DNA of 64,000 bases from K23-9 sp964460665 (lineage in GTDB: Bacteria > Planctomycetota > Planctomycetia > Pirellulales > Pirellulaceae), in contig CAYWSL010000003.1 of assembly GCA_964460665.1 (NCBI GenBank), positions 1 to 64,000 on the forward strand, written 5' to 3'. Positions 34,237-43,799 of the stretch are shown here, piece after piece. Each line of letters begins with the position of its first letter. Position 1 is the first letter of the stretch. Below the pieces are notes generated by a model. It saw only the letters and a program-made list of their open reading frames with translations. It made no database searches and had not been told where the DNA came from. The position numbers were made by a program, and so were the translations under genes.

Positions 34237-36939
34237 TTAGAAGTTGAGCGCTCGCTGCACGATCTCGCGTACATCTTTGCAAAGCGTGGGGACGGCAGAG
34301 ATTCGTTTCAACTCGCTTTCCATCATCGCTTGCCGCGATTCGTCGAACCGGCGATAGCTGTTCAGCGCTGCGACTAACCTTGCCGCCAATTGCGGGTTGG
34401 CAGCTTCGATCTTCAGAACGTAATCAGCTAACAGTTTGTAGCCGGCCCCGTTGGCTTGATGAAAATGCACTTGGTTCTGCGTGAACGCACCAATCAACGA
34501 CCGCACTCGGTTGGGGTTGTCTGTGCTGAAATCCGCATGCTCTGCAAGTTGCTTGACTTGATCGATCACATCTGGCCTGTGTGACAGAGCTTGCACGGCA
34601 AACCACTTGTCGATGACCAGCGGATCGCCCTGGTGCTGATCGTAAAACGCTGCCAACGCCGCTTCCCGCTGGGGGATCGGCAAATTGCACAGCATCGCCA
34701 GGGCAGCTTGTTTGTCGGTCATATTGTCAGCTCTGTCGAACTGATCGGCCACGAGTGTACTTGTCGCATCGGTGTGCAATTCCCCCAGATACGACAGGAC
34801 CACGTTCTTTAGACGTCGGCGGTTGATCGATTCCTGGTCGTTTTTGTAGGGGCCGTCCGCAGCCAGGGATTCGTACATCGCCAGTAGCTTCGCCTGGTGC
34901 GTTTCAGCAAGCTGTTTCTTGAAAGCTTGGCGAGCAGTATGGATCGCGTCTGGGTTGATAGTTTCCATTTCTTGCCCAACAACCGTCTCGCGTGGCAATG
35001 TCATGGCCAAGGCCAGGAACGCTCCGTCTAGCGAGTCGTCCTGCAAAAGCCGTCCAAACGCATCGCTAAAGTTCTGTGATATGGTTGGCGATTTCCCGCC
35101 CGTGACGTCGTTGGCGGCGTCCAGCAACAACTTTGTCGCCAACGTTTGCCCTGCGTCCCAGCGGTTGAAAGAATCCGTATCGTGAGCCATCAAGAAAGCC
35201 AGTTCAGCGTCGTCTCTTTCCAGTCGCAGTCGGACCGGAGCAGAGAAGCCACGTAGGACCGACGCGATCGGCTTGGCTGAAAGTCCCGTGAAGGTAAACG
35301 TGTCGGATTCTTTCTCCAACAAGCAAACGCGTGCGTGATCCGTAAGTTCATCGCCCGACGCAGCATCCAGCAGGCCAACCGAAACCGGTAGCGGCACGGG
35401 CTGGCGGTTGGTCGCTCCGGGGATGTCGCCAGAGAGTTCGCTGTACAGTTGCCGCATCGCTAGTGTAAGTGTGCCGGTTGATTCGTCCCATGATTCGGTG
35501 ACGAACAATTCAGGCGTTCCAGCCTGCGAGTACCAGCGATCGAATAGATCGAAGTTGGTGTCGTTGGCGTCAGCCATGGCCGCGCGGAAATCGTCGCAAG
35601 TGACGGCGCTGTTGTCGTGTCGCTGAAAGTACAGATCCATCCCACGGCGGAATCCTTCGGCACCTAGCAGCGTATGGTACATGCGAATGATCTCGGCGCC
35701 TTTTCGGTACACCGTCGCGGTATAGAAGTTGTCCATCGAAATGTACGACTCTGGGCGAATTGGATGCGCCATCGGGCCGCTGTCTTCGGCAAACTGACGC
35801 GCACGCAGCCCAGCGACATCGTCGATACGCTTGACAGCGTGAGAGGTTTGGTCGCCGGTGAATTGTTGATCGCGAAAAACCGTCAGGCCTTCTTTCAGCG
35901 TCAGCTGGAACCAGTCGCGGCAAGTCACGCGGTTGCCAGTCCAGTTATGAAAGTACTCGTGGCCGATCACGGCTTCGATCAGCATGTAGTCTTCGTCGGT
36001 GGCGGTTTCTTGCGAAGCCAACACGTACTTGGAGTTGAAGACATTCAGGCCTTTGTTTTCCATTGCGCCCATGTTGAAGTCATTGACGGCGACGATCATG
36101 TAGATGTCCAGGTCGTATTCCAGGCCGAACACTTCCTCGTCCCACTTCATCGATTTTTGTAGCGAAACGACTGCGTGTTCGCACTTGTCGATGTTCTGCG
36201 GTTCAACCCAGATTTCCAATGCTACTTCGCGGCCGCTGCAGGTGGTGAATGTGCCGCTTTGGCAGACTAGCTTTCCAGCCACCAATGCGAACAAGTAACT
36301 TGGTTTGGGGAAAGGATCTTCCCAGACAACTTCATGGCGTCCGTCGTCCAGGTCGCGCGCGGCAATTCGGTTGCCATTGGATAGCATCACCGGGCAAGCT
36401 TCTTTGTCGCCGCGGACGGTGACACGATATGTCGACATCACGTCGGGGCGGTCCAGGAAGTATGTGATTCGGCGAAAGCCCATCGCTTCGCACTGCGTGC
36501 AGTAGTTACCCGAAGTTTGGTACAACCCGGACAGTGCTTTGTTGGTGATCGGCGAAATGACGACTCGAGTTTCGATTACGCATTTTTCTGGCAAGTCGAC
36601 TAGTGTGAGCAGCTGGTCAGTGACTTTGTATTGGTCTTCCGACAGAGCGACGCCATCGACGGCAACCGATTGCAGGGCGACTTGTTCGCCCACCAGTTCC
36701 AAAGTGCCCGGTGGCTGCGAGCCCGCCGATTCGTTGCGGCGAACGGCGATCTTGGCGGTGACCAACGTGTCGTTGGGATCCAAGTCGAATTCCAGTTCGA
36801 CGGTGTCGATCCAGTAGGCAGGCGGTTGGTAATCGTGACGATAAACGGTTGTCGGAGCGGTCAAGGTTTGGAATCCCGAGGGTTGGGCGCCAGTAAGATG
36901 ATGAGTCAGCCGCTCATTTAACCGCGTTTTCCCCGCCAT
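34237..36939 (-). CDS. pepN: Aminopeptidase N (M1 family)
   Basis: Zinc aminopeptidase of 900 residues that removes N-terminal amino acids from peptides, cytoplasmic in the E. coli-type subgroup. The exopeptidase motif NMGAMENKGLNVFNSKYVLA and the zinc site VIGHEYFHNWTGNRVTCRDW with the downstream Glu in LKEGLTVFRDQQF are complete. Its four domains can be followed: beta saddle 1-200, thermolysin-like 200-450, beta sandwich 450-560 (GTPELFVTESWDES), and a helical C-terminal domain to 900. Length and motifs match PepN rather than the shorter eukaryotic type. No signal peptide. Start at 36939 follows no clear ribosome site; the first 20 residues are poorly conserved. Confidence 0.96.
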   Translation of the reverse strand: MAGKTRLNERLTHHLTGAQPSGFQTLTAPTTVYRHDYQPPAYWIDTVELEFDLDPNDTLVTAKIAVRRNESAGSQPPGTLELVGEQVALQSVAVDGVALSEDQYKVTDQLLTLVDLPEKCVIETRVVISPITNKALSGLYQTSGNYCTQCEAMGFRRITYFLDRPDVMSTYRVTVRGDKEACPVMLSNGNRIAARDLDDGRHEVVWEDPFPKPSYLFALVAGKLVCQSGTFTTCSGREVALEIWVEPQNIDKCEHAVVSLQKSMKWDEEVFGLEYDLDIYMIVAVNDFNMGAMENKGLNVFNSKYVLASQETATDEDYMLIEAVIGHEYFHNWTGNRVTCRDWFQLTLKEGLTVFRDQQFTGDQTSHAVKRIDDVAGLRARQFAEDSGPMAHPIRPESYISMDNFYTATVYRKGAEIIRMYHTLLGAEGFRRGMDLYFQRHDNSAVTCDDFRAAMADANDTNFDLFDRWYSQAGTPELFVTESWDESTGTLTLAMRQLYSELSGDIPGATNRQPVPLPVSVGLLDAASGDELTDHARVCLLEKESDTFTFTGLSAKPIASVLRGFSAPVRLRLERDDAELAFLMAHDTDSFNRWDAGQTLATKLLLDAANDVTGGKSPTISQNFSDAFGRLLQDDSLDGAFLALAMTLPRETVVGQEMETINPDAIHTARQAFKKQLAETHQAKLLAMYESLAADGPYKNDQESINRRRLKNVVLSYLGELHTDATSTLVADQFDRADNMTDKQAALAMLCNLPIPQREAALAAFYDQHQGDPLVIDKWFAVQALSHRPDVIDQVKQLAEHADFSTDNPNRVRSLIGAFTQNQVHFHQANGAGYKLLADYVLKIEAANPQLAARLVAALNSYRRFDESRQAMMESELKRISAVPTLCKDVREIVQRALNF

Positions 36940-37059
36940 GGCGACAGGTGGCAGGCAGGGAACGGGCCGTTGCTAGCAGAAAGCGGGGTCGTCCTGCGGA
37001 TTGCATTTGCGATACAAGAGGAGTTCTTGATCGCATCCCGTCGAACTTCTGTGCGCCTT

Positions 37060-37974
37060 ATGCTTGACGTCGCTGTCGCCTTCATCACGTTTAATCGCCC
37101 CGAGCCGACCGCGAAGAGTTTTGCGCGGATTCGTGAAGCACGTCCGAGTCGATTGTTCTTGGTCAGTGACGCGGCGCGGCCGGACCGGCCAGGCGAAGCG
37201 GATCTCGTGAATCAAACTCGTGCGATCGCCCAGCAGGTCGACTGGCCCTGTGACGTGCAGAAGATTTATGCAGCTGAAAACATGGGTTGTGGACGTCGAA
37301 TTAGTTCGGCAATCACGGAAGCCTTCCAGAGCGTGGATCGATTGATTGTCTTGGAAGACGACTGTGTGGCAAACGCGAGCTTCTTTCCGTACTGCGCCGA
37401 ACTGCTGGATCGATACCAAGATGATGATCGCGTGATGGCTGTCACCGGCGACAACTTTCAGCAAGGTGTCAGTCGGACCAAATCCAGTTATTACTTTTCC
37501 AAGTACATGCACTGTTGGGGCTGGGCAACGTGGCGTCGCGCGTGGCAGCACTTTCAGCTGGACATTCCCACGTGGCCGTCGTTTCGCGATTCGGGAGGAT
37601 TAGCCGAGTGTTGTGATCAGCGCGAAATCGAATACTGGACTGGGATCTTTGATCGGTGTCATGCGGGCAACAGCCAAAGCTGGGCGTATCCCTGGCTGCT
37701 GTGCTGCTGGATGAACAAAGGTCTGACGGCGATCCCCGATGTGAACTTGGTGACGAACATTGGCTTTGGTGAAGACGCCACGCACACACGCAAGTCGGAC
37801 AGCAGCGCGGCCATCAAGTCGTATGCGATCGATATGATTGTGCATCCCAACGAAGTCGTACGGAACGTTCTTGCCGATCAATTCACCGACCAGACGATGT
37901 TCAGCGGGACCGCGCAGGTCAGTTGGCTGAAACGCTGGCGCCGCAAACTGGGGCTAACCAGCAAAGCGGCTTAA
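37060..37974 (+). CDS. Glycosyltransferase family 2-like protein
   Basis: 304 residues from ATG 37060; the frame is open to a TTG at 36970 but only the shorter form begins as a GT-A fold should (LDVAVAFITFNRPEPTAKSF). The nucleotide-sugar region shows LIVLEDDCVANASFFPYCAE with the DD metal motif, then GDNFQQ and YMHCWGWATWRRAWQHF, the latter a mark of a bacterial group related to hemolytic-protein HlpA-like transferases. No membrane segment. Divergent from pepN with about 120 bp between starts. Donor and acceptor unknown. Confidence 0.83.
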   Translation: MLDVAVAFITFNRPEPTAKSFARIREARPSRLFLVSDAARPDRPGEADLVNQTRAIAQQVDWPCDVQKIYAAENMGCGRRISSAITEAFQSVDRLIVLEDDCVANASFFPYCAELLDRYQDDDRVMAVTGDNFQQGVSRTKSSYYFSKYMHCWGWATWRRAWQHFQLDIPTWPSFRDSGGLAECCDQREIEYWTGIFDRCHAGNSQSWAYPWLLCCWMNKGLTAIPDVNLVTNIGFGEDATHTRKSDSSAAIKSYAIDMIVHPNEVVRNVLADQFTDQTMFSGTAQVSWLKRWRRKLGLTSKAA

Positions 37975-38009
37975 GAGTAGGCCGAAAGCAACTAGCAGCC
38001 CCTCATGCA

Positions 38010-38037
38010 CACAGCGACGTCTGCGATCGTTGCTGTG
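38010..38037 (+). terminator. Hairpin after the glycosyltransferase gene
   Basis: Arms CACAGCGACG and CGTTGCTGTG (one G-T pair) with an eight-base loop, 35 bases past the stop. No T-run follows, so efficiency is uncertain. Confidence 0.4.
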
Positions 38038-38156
38038 AAATAAGTCGTCGCGAGCTCCTTTGGATACACAGCGTTACGGGAAGGGATACGTCTTGATGCT
38101 AAGATAATTGGTCAGTATCAGCTCGCTTTTCTTACCGTAAAATCCCTGCTGGATCG

Positions 38157-39326
38157 ATGACACATTTCCCCAGTCGGCTTGCCACCTGTTTTGCTCTGGT
38201 TGTCGTGCTGGGATGCGCAGCCAACGCAATCGCAGACGACATCATCGACTCGCACATCAAAGCGATCGGCGGATCGGATGCGATTGATAAGATCACGACG
38301 ATCCACCGTAACGCAACGATTCACGTCGCAAGCGCTTACGGACCGCTTACCGGAGTGTCCGAAGAACTTTACGATTTGGAAAATGACCGCGGGAAGACGA
38401 GCTTTCAAATAAAGGGTTTCAGCGAAAAGTCTGGCTGGTCAAAAAAATCAGGCTGGTACCAAAACACCAAGACAGAAAAACGCGACGCCACTAAAGCTGA
38501 ATTGGGCATTCGCAAACTGCTCGCGCCGGTCAGCCCGTTGCACTCCATCGTCCGTAAGTTCGGTAAAGATGCCGTACAGATCTCGGGTGAACGTGATTTC
38601 CATGGAAAACTCTGTTACGTCGTCACAACCCATGGAAGTCCAGTCACGTTCTTTATTAACGAATCCACTATGATGCTGGATGGAATGTCAGCAGGCGATG
38701 GTTACACCGTTCGTTTTCAAGACTACAAACGGATCGATGGAGTTCATGTGCCGATGAAGTCGACGACAGCTATCGCCAAGAAAAAGAGCGAAACGACTTC
38801 AATCGACTACGAGTACACGTCCGTTAAGTTAAACGAGAGACTAACCGACGAACATTTCCGGCGTGATGACGACGTTGCCGACGACATACTGAAGAGCGTT
38901 GTCAAGCAAATCATGAACGCGATGGACAAGAATGACGACGCGATCATCAACAGAGACGAAGCGTCCGAGGACTTGATCCTGTTCTTCGACGAAATGGACG
39001 CCAACAGTGACCAAGGCATCGATGCGAAAGAAGCCGAAGTGATGGCCCGCCACCTGATCACAGTTCGACCCGAGCTGGTATCAAAAAAGTCGCTTCCTGA
39101 TAAGGCGGGCAAAGCAAAGAGGAAAACTGCAAAGACCAGCGCCGCAAAGAAGGGAAGTCCGAAGGCCAAAGCGATCATCGCTTACATGGACGAAAACAAA
39201 GACGGCAAGATCGCGAAGGACGAAGCGTCCAACGAACTGAAGCCGTACTTTGATCAAATTGACATTGATCAAAACGGGCAAATCGACGCGGTTGAAGCCG
39301 AAGCGATGGTGAAGTATGCGAAATAG
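38157..39326 (+). CDS. Exported protein with lipoprotein-carrier-like domain and EF-hands
   Basis: 389 residues, signal peptide (ATCFALVVVLGCAANAIA). Residues 27-235 read like the half-barrel of LolA/outer-membrane lipoprotein sorting proteins (IDSHIKAIGGSDAIDKITTI, GDGYTVRFQDYKRIDGVHVP). The C-terminal part holds four EF-hand-like loops in two pairs: DKNDDAIINRDE, DANSDQGIDAKE, DENKDGKIAKDE and DIDQNGQIDAVE, separated by a Lys/Ala-rich linker. Calcium binding is therefore likely. The stop codon overlaps the start of the DUF1592 gene by 11 bp, so the two are translationally coupled and this gene heads the plus-strand three-gene operon. Confidence 0.82.
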   Translation: MTHFPSRLATCFALVVVLGCAANAIADDIIDSHIKAIGGSDAIDKITTIHRNATIHVASAYGPLTGVSEELYDLENDRGKTSFQIKGFSEKSGWSKKSGWYQNTKTEKRDATKAELGIRKLLAPVSPLHSIVRKFGKDAVQISGERDFHGKLCYVVTTHGSPVTFFINESTMMLDGMSAGDGYTVRFQDYKRIDGVHVPMKSTTAIAKKKSETTSIDYEYTSVKLNERLTDEHFRRDDDVADDILKSVVKQIMNAMDKNDDAIINRDEASEDLILFFDEMDANSDQGIDAKEAEVMARHLITVRPELVSKKSLPDKAGKAKRKTAKTSAAKKGSPKAKAIIAYMDENKDGKIAKDEASNELKPYFDQIDIDQNGQIDAVEAEAMVKYAK

Positions 39327-41676
39327 ACCAACTGCTCAGACGCTCGCGTTGACGCTTCTCGCTTTCTGCCTAGCCGCAATTCACGCTCAGCCCGTGGACG
39401 CGCAAGCGTTCAAGTCGGCCGCGAACAAACTGATCCAAGACGCTTGCGTCCACTGTCACGACGACACAACCGAAACCGGATTGGACCTCAGCAAGCTTTC
39501 GCATGATCTTGCAGACGCAGACACGTTTCGCAGCTGGGTGAAGGTGTATGATCGTGTTGAAAGCGGCGAGATGCCGCCTGCTTCGGAAGAACGCCCGGAC
39601 GCAGCGATACTGCAAAGTTCGCTGAAAGCACTAAAGAATGACCTGTACACTCACAACGCAAACGTTCAATCACGTGTTGGACGCGTTCCCGCTCGGCGAC
39701 TGACAAAACGCGAGTTCGGATATACGCTTCGGGACTTGTTGCTGATCGATGGCGATGTGACCAGCGGCCTACCGGACGAAGTTGAATCGGGCACGTTCGA
39801 CACGGTCGGTGTGAACCAACGCCTTTCGGCGGTCCATATGGAAAGCTACTTGACGGCCGCTGACGAAGCTTTGGAAGTCGCGATTCAACAAGGCGACAAC
39901 CCGTATCGCGAATCGGAAGCCAGCTTCGGCTACTTGGACGAATGGCACGACAAACCGCTTGCGTTGGGCGGCAGCGTCACTCGCCCGCTACTGTATGGCA
40001 AAGGCTATGCGCTGTTCACCGACGTGGACTACCTGACGGCGTTTCAGTTCAACGTGCAAAAGCCAGGAATGCACCGACTGACGATGCGAGTCGCCGCCTA
40101 TCAAGCCAAGAAACCGTTGACCATGAAGCTGATCATGAAAAGCCCGGGTGGTGGCGCAACGATCATCAAGTCGCATGACTTGGTACCCGGCCGACCAGAA
40201 ACGATCACGGTCGAAACTTACATGCAACCAGGTAATACCGCCTACTTAACACTCGATATGGAAGGACCCCAAGTCTACGCGGATATTACCAGAGCTGGCG
40301 GATCGCGAAAGTACAAGGGCCGTGGGCTCGCCGTGATGCAACAAAAGGTGGAAGGCCCAATCTACGACGCTTGGCCACCCGAAAGTACGACGCAGCTGAG
40401 TCTAGGCGCTGATTCAAAAGAGCGTGATAGTTACGAAGGCGTCAGCAGAACACTGCAGACGATCGGGGCGAGGGTTTTTCGGCGCCCCTTGAGTGACGGC
40501 GAGCTCAAGAAATTCGCCGACTTAGCCAAGCCAGCGATTGCCAGCGGGCGAGCTTGGCCCGTCAAAGTACCGCTTCGCGCCATGCTTAGTTCGCCACAGT
40601 TTCTGATACACGACACAAAGCCAGGCAAGTTAGATGACTACGCGCTTGCCAATCGCTTGTCCTACTTCCTGTGGAAAAGCATGCCAGACGATCAGCTTTT
40701 CGCCGTCGCGAAAGCTGGAACGTTATCCGATGCCGATGTCCTGGATACGCAAATTGAGCGCATGTTGGCCGACGAAAAGTCGCAGCGATTTATCAGTGAC
40801 TTTCTTGGTCAATGGCTTCGAGTCTATCAAGTCAACGCAACCACGCCGGACGACAAACTGTATCCGGAATACGACGAATTGCTGGGCCTTGCGATGCCCA
40901 AAGAAACCGAACTGTTCTTCAACGAACTGCTAAGTGAAAATCTCAGCATCACGAATATGATCGATTCGGATTTCACTTTCGTGAATCGTCGCTTGGCCAA
41001 ACACTACAACATTCCCGATATCGAAGGCCAAGATTTTCGCAAGGTCACACTGCCTGCGGATAGCTCGCGAGGCGGCATTCTGACTCAAGCGGCAATCTTG
41101 AAAACAACTGCCAACGGTACCGTGACGTCGCCGGTAACGCGAGGTAACTTCGTGCTGACCAGCCTGCTTGGAACTCCACCGTCCCCGCCTCCGCCCGGCA
41201 TTGGTTCCATTGAACCAGACACACGCGGCAAAACAACCATCCGCGAAACACTTGCCGCGCACCGTGACATCGAAACGTGCAACAAGTGCCATCGCGAGAT
41301 CGATCCGCCTGGATTTGCGTTAGAAAGCTTCGACCCCATCGGTGGCTTTCGAACTAATTACCGCGCCAGTTCAAACGGTCGTTTCTTTAGCTCCGCAACG
41401 TACAAGCACGCCATGAAAGTGGATGCCAGTGGCGTCACCGCAGACGGCAAGTCGTTCTCCGGGATTCAAGAATTCAAGCAATTGCTGATGCGAGAAAAGA
41501 AACAGTTCGCCAGAAACTTCATTTCGCAGTTAGTGGCGTATTCGACTGGCGCCGAAGTGCAGTTTGCCGATCGAGAAGAGATCGAGCAAATTCTGCAGCA
41601 GGCAAGTAAGAATGATTTTCGACTGCGAGACATCATTCACCAAGTCGTGCAAAGCCAACTCTTCCGAAACAAATAG
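39316..41676 (+). CDS. DUF1592-family exported protein with cytochrome-like CxxCH (planctomycete set 1)
   Basis: 786 residues, signal peptide (TLALTLLAFCLAAIHAQP). Order: a PSCyt1-type segment with one CxxCH (DACVHCHDDTTETGLDLS), DUF1587 (RLTKREFGYTLRDLLLIDGD), a ligand-binding-like beta domain about 215-330, DUF1595 (IGARVFRRPLSDGELKKFA), DUF1592 (NRLSYFLWKSMPDDQLFAVA), DUF1588 (LTQAAILKTTANGTVTSPVT; a second CxxC at TCNKCHREIDPPGFALE) and DUF1585 at the end. The full set is a planctomycete hallmark of unknown function, thought to be exported redox proteins. Overlaps the EF-hand gene upstream and is followed after 84 bp by its DUF1552 partner. Confidence 0.9.
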   Translation: MRNRPTAQTLALTLLAFCLAAIHAQPVDAQAFKSAANKLIQDACVHCHDDTTETGLDLSKLSHDLADADTFRSWVKVYDRVESGEMPPASEERPDAAILQSSLKALKNDLYTHNANVQSRVGRVPARRLTKREFGYTLRDLLLIDGDVTSGLPDEVESGTFDTVGVNQRLSAVHMESYLTAADEALEVAIQQGDNPYRESEASFGYLDEWHDKPLALGGSVTRPLLYGKGYALFTDVDYLTAFQFNVQKPGMHRLTMRVAAYQAKKPLTMKLIMKSPGGGATIIKSHDLVPGRPETITVETYMQPGNTAYLTLDMEGPQVYADITRAGGSRKYKGRGLAVMQQKVEGPIYDAWPPESTTQLSLGADSKERDSYEGVSRTLQTIGARVFRRPLSDGELKKFADLAKPAIASGRAWPVKVPLRAMLSSPQFLIHDTKPGKLDDYALANRLSYFLWKSMPDDQLFAVAKAGTLSDADVLDTQIERMLADEKSQRFISDFLGQWLRVYQVNATTPDDKLYPEYDELLGLAMPKETELFFNELLSENLSITNMIDSDFTFVNRRLAKHYNIPDIEGQDFRKVTLPADSSRGGILTQAAILKTTANGTVTSPVTRGNFVLTSLLGTPPSPPPPGIGSIEPDTRGKTTIRETLAAHRDIETCNKCHREIDPPGFALESFDPIGGFRTNYRASSNGRFFSSATYKHAMKVDASGVTADGKSFSGIQEFKQLLMREKKQFARNFISQLVAYSTGAEVQFADREEIEQILQQASKNDFRLRDIIHQVVQSQLFRNK

Positions 41677-41760
41677 CCACCACTCGATTTCCCCACGCGA
41701 CTTACAGTTTCCCACGCCAACTTGCAGCTACGCCAAACGGCACGCCCGTAGGAACCCGTC

Positions 41761-43011
41761 ATGCATCAACCACTCGATCGCCGCACACTGCTGAAGGCAT
41801 CCGGGATCGCTTTGGCGCTTCCACTGCTGGAATCAATGAACCCCGCCTTGGCCGCTGCCAGTCAGCCACCCAAGCGATTGGTGTTTGTCTGCACCACACT
41901 TGGCCTGCACCCGCCCCATCTGTGGCCCGACACCGCCGGCCCGGACTACGAATTGACCAAGTACCTGGAACTGCTAAAAGGACACCGCAACGACTTCACG
42001 CTGTTCTCGGGTTTACAGCACGAAGACCAGACTGGACGTCAGCCCCACGACAGCGAATCCACCTGGCTGACATCGGCTCGTAAACCAGGGATGGGTGGCT
42101 TTCGCAATACGATTTCGGTCGACCAAGTCGCGGCAAAACAAATCGGTAACGCCACTCGGTTTTCATCTATCTCATTAGGGACGGCCAGCCCCAAGAGCCA
42201 GTCGTACACCAGTGGCGGTGTGATGATCCCATCGCAAACCAGCCCGTCACAGTTGTTTGCTAATTTGTTCATGGAAGGTCGCCCGAATCAGGTGCGCCGG
42301 CAAAAAGAAAAGTTGCAAGACGGCAAGAGCATCCTGGACGAACTTGGCGCACAAGCAAAATCGCTTCGTCGAAAAGCCAGTTCAACAGACAGCCATTTGT
42401 TGGACGACTACTTTGATTCTGTCCGGTCCGCTGAAAAAAACATCACCGCCGTCCAAGGATGGATGGATAAACCCAAGCCAAAGGTTGACGCGGATCAGCC
42501 ATCTGACATTCACGACCGTGCCGACATGATCGGCCGGGCTCAACTGTTGGTCGACTTGGTTCCACTGATCGTCCAAACGGATTCGTCACGCGTGGTCAGC
42601 TTGATGATCCAAGATCACTATGTCGTCCCCAAGGTCGATGGTGTGACCGGTAACCACCACAGTCTTTCACACCATGGCCAAGACGATGGCAAGATTCAGC
42701 AACTGGAGAAGATCGAAACTGAAATCGTTCAGTGTTTCGATAGTTTGTTGTCACAGATGAAGGCGAAGAACGAATCGGGTTCAACGTTGTTGGACAGTAC
42801 CTCGGTTCTATTCGGAAGCAACCTTGGCAACGCCAACGCGCATCACGCCAAGAACCTTCCCACCCTGCTGGCCGGCGGTGGCTACGACCACGGCACCTAT
42901 GTCGCCAAAAAGCAAGGCACACCACTGTGTGACCTGTTCGTCACGATGCTAAACAAAGCGGGGTTAGAAACCGAGTCGTTTGGGCAAAGCAAAAGCGAAC
43001 TTAGCTGGTAG
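41761..43011 (+). CDS. DUF1552-family exported protein (set 1)
   Basis: 416 residues with a Tat-like start, DRRTLLKASGIALALPLLES. Body is DUF1552: KRLVFVCTTLGLHPPHLWP, FTLFSGLQHEDQTGRQPHDS, SVDQVAAKQIGN, and a late segment STSVLFGSNLGNANAHHAKN, with TLLAGGGYDHG. These resemble DUF1501/sulfatase-like folds and almost always sit next to DUF1592 genes, as here. Biochemical role unknown; a hydrolase-like fold is likely. The stop lies one base from the convergent membrane protein stop, so there is no intergenic terminator. Confidence 0.9.
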   Translation: MHQPLDRRTLLKASGIALALPLLESMNPALAAASQPPKRLVFVCTTLGLHPPHLWPDTAGPDYELTKYLELLKGHRNDFTLFSGLQHEDQTGRQPHDSESTWLTSARKPGMGGFRNTISVDQVAAKQIGNATRFSSISLGTASPKSQSYTSGGVMIPSQTSPSQLFANLFMEGRPNQVRRQKEKLQDGKSILDELGAQAKSLRRKASSTDSHLLDDYFDSVRSAEKNITAVQGWMDKPKPKVDADQPSDIHDRADMIGRAQLLVDLVPLIVQTDSSRVVSLMIQDHYVVPKVDGVTGNHHSLSHHGQDDGKIQQLEKIETEIVQCFDSLLSQMKAKNESGSTLLDSTSVLFGSNLGNANAHHAKNLPTLLAGGGYDHGTYVAKKQGTPLCDLFVTMLNKAGLETESFGQSKSELSW

Positions 43012-43012
43012 G

Positions 43013-43795
43013 CTACTGCATCGATCTCAACAGAACTGGCGCGCTGACCGCGGCCCACATCAGCGACATCACGCTAACGGTTCCCACTGTGATCCAGTCC
43101 AGTGGAATTCGACGAAAGCGATCGACAAAAAAGGCGAACGCGACGCCCGCCATTCCAATGCTAATCCAGGCAAAGAAGTGGAATTGAAAATTGTTCCACG
43201 TCCAACGTTGCACCCCCGCAAGCACTCCGGGCGAATCGATAAGCGGCTGGAATCCAGTCAACCAAGAAATTCCGCATCCGCCAAGGCTGAACGCAAAGAG
43301 TGCACACCACGCGACTCGCCAATTCCAGTGCGTTTGATTGCGAAACAAGACAAGCAACATGATCAGGATGCCTGCTAAGTATCCAATCGCGGGACTGAAG
43401 TTTAGATAGTGAAATTTCATTACCATTGTCGACGCAGTCGTTTTGGCCACCAGCAAGGCAAAGAGTGACGTCAAACTAACTAATGCTGCCATCGCCGCCA
43501 AAATCAGCACGAGAATCTTTCCTGGATGCTGCCACAGCGGCGTGCCTTTGCTAACGCACACGACGATTGCTAGGCCAAGCGCGACGCCGTATCCCACCGA
43601 CAAAACAAAATTCACTAGCGTTGATTCATGAACAGCAACGTTCATTTGCAAAATGTCTTGCAGGTCATTGTGAAGCCGCCCGCGCCAACGATCGACAGCC
43701 AAGTAGATGGCGACGGTTAGCGATACAACCATCAAGTGGGCGATCGACAGCCGGTCAGTTTTCGGACGATTATCCATGATACTACTTCTATCCAT
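43013..43795 (-). CDS. Multi-pass membrane protein, unknown
   Basis: 260 residues with about six to seven membrane segments (LMVVSLTVAIYLAV, LVNFVLSVGYGVALGLAIVV, ILVLILAAMAALVSLTSLFA, and others). No family recognised. Two possible ATGs, 43795 and 43777, arise from an 18-bp in-frame duplication (43771-43788 and 43789-43806) that repeats the sequence TAGTATCATGGATA, itself spanning the stop codon of the upstream gene. Last gene of the minus-strand operon by spacing (4 bases after the fusion gene's stop). Confidence 0.75.
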   Translation of the reverse strand: MDRSSIMDNRPKTDRLSIAHLMVVSLTVAIYLAVDRWRGRLHNDLQDILQMNVAVHESTLVNFVLSVGYGVALGLAIVVCVSKGTPLWQHPGKILVLILAAMAALVSLTSLFALLVAKTTASTMVMKFHYLNFSPAIGYLAGILIMLLVLFRNQTHWNWRVAWCALFAFSLGGCGISWLTGFQPLIDSPGVLAGVQRWTWNNFQFHFFAWISIGMAGVAFAFFVDRFRRIPLDWITVGTVSVMSLMWAAVSAPVLLRSMQ

Positions 43796-43799
43796 GATA

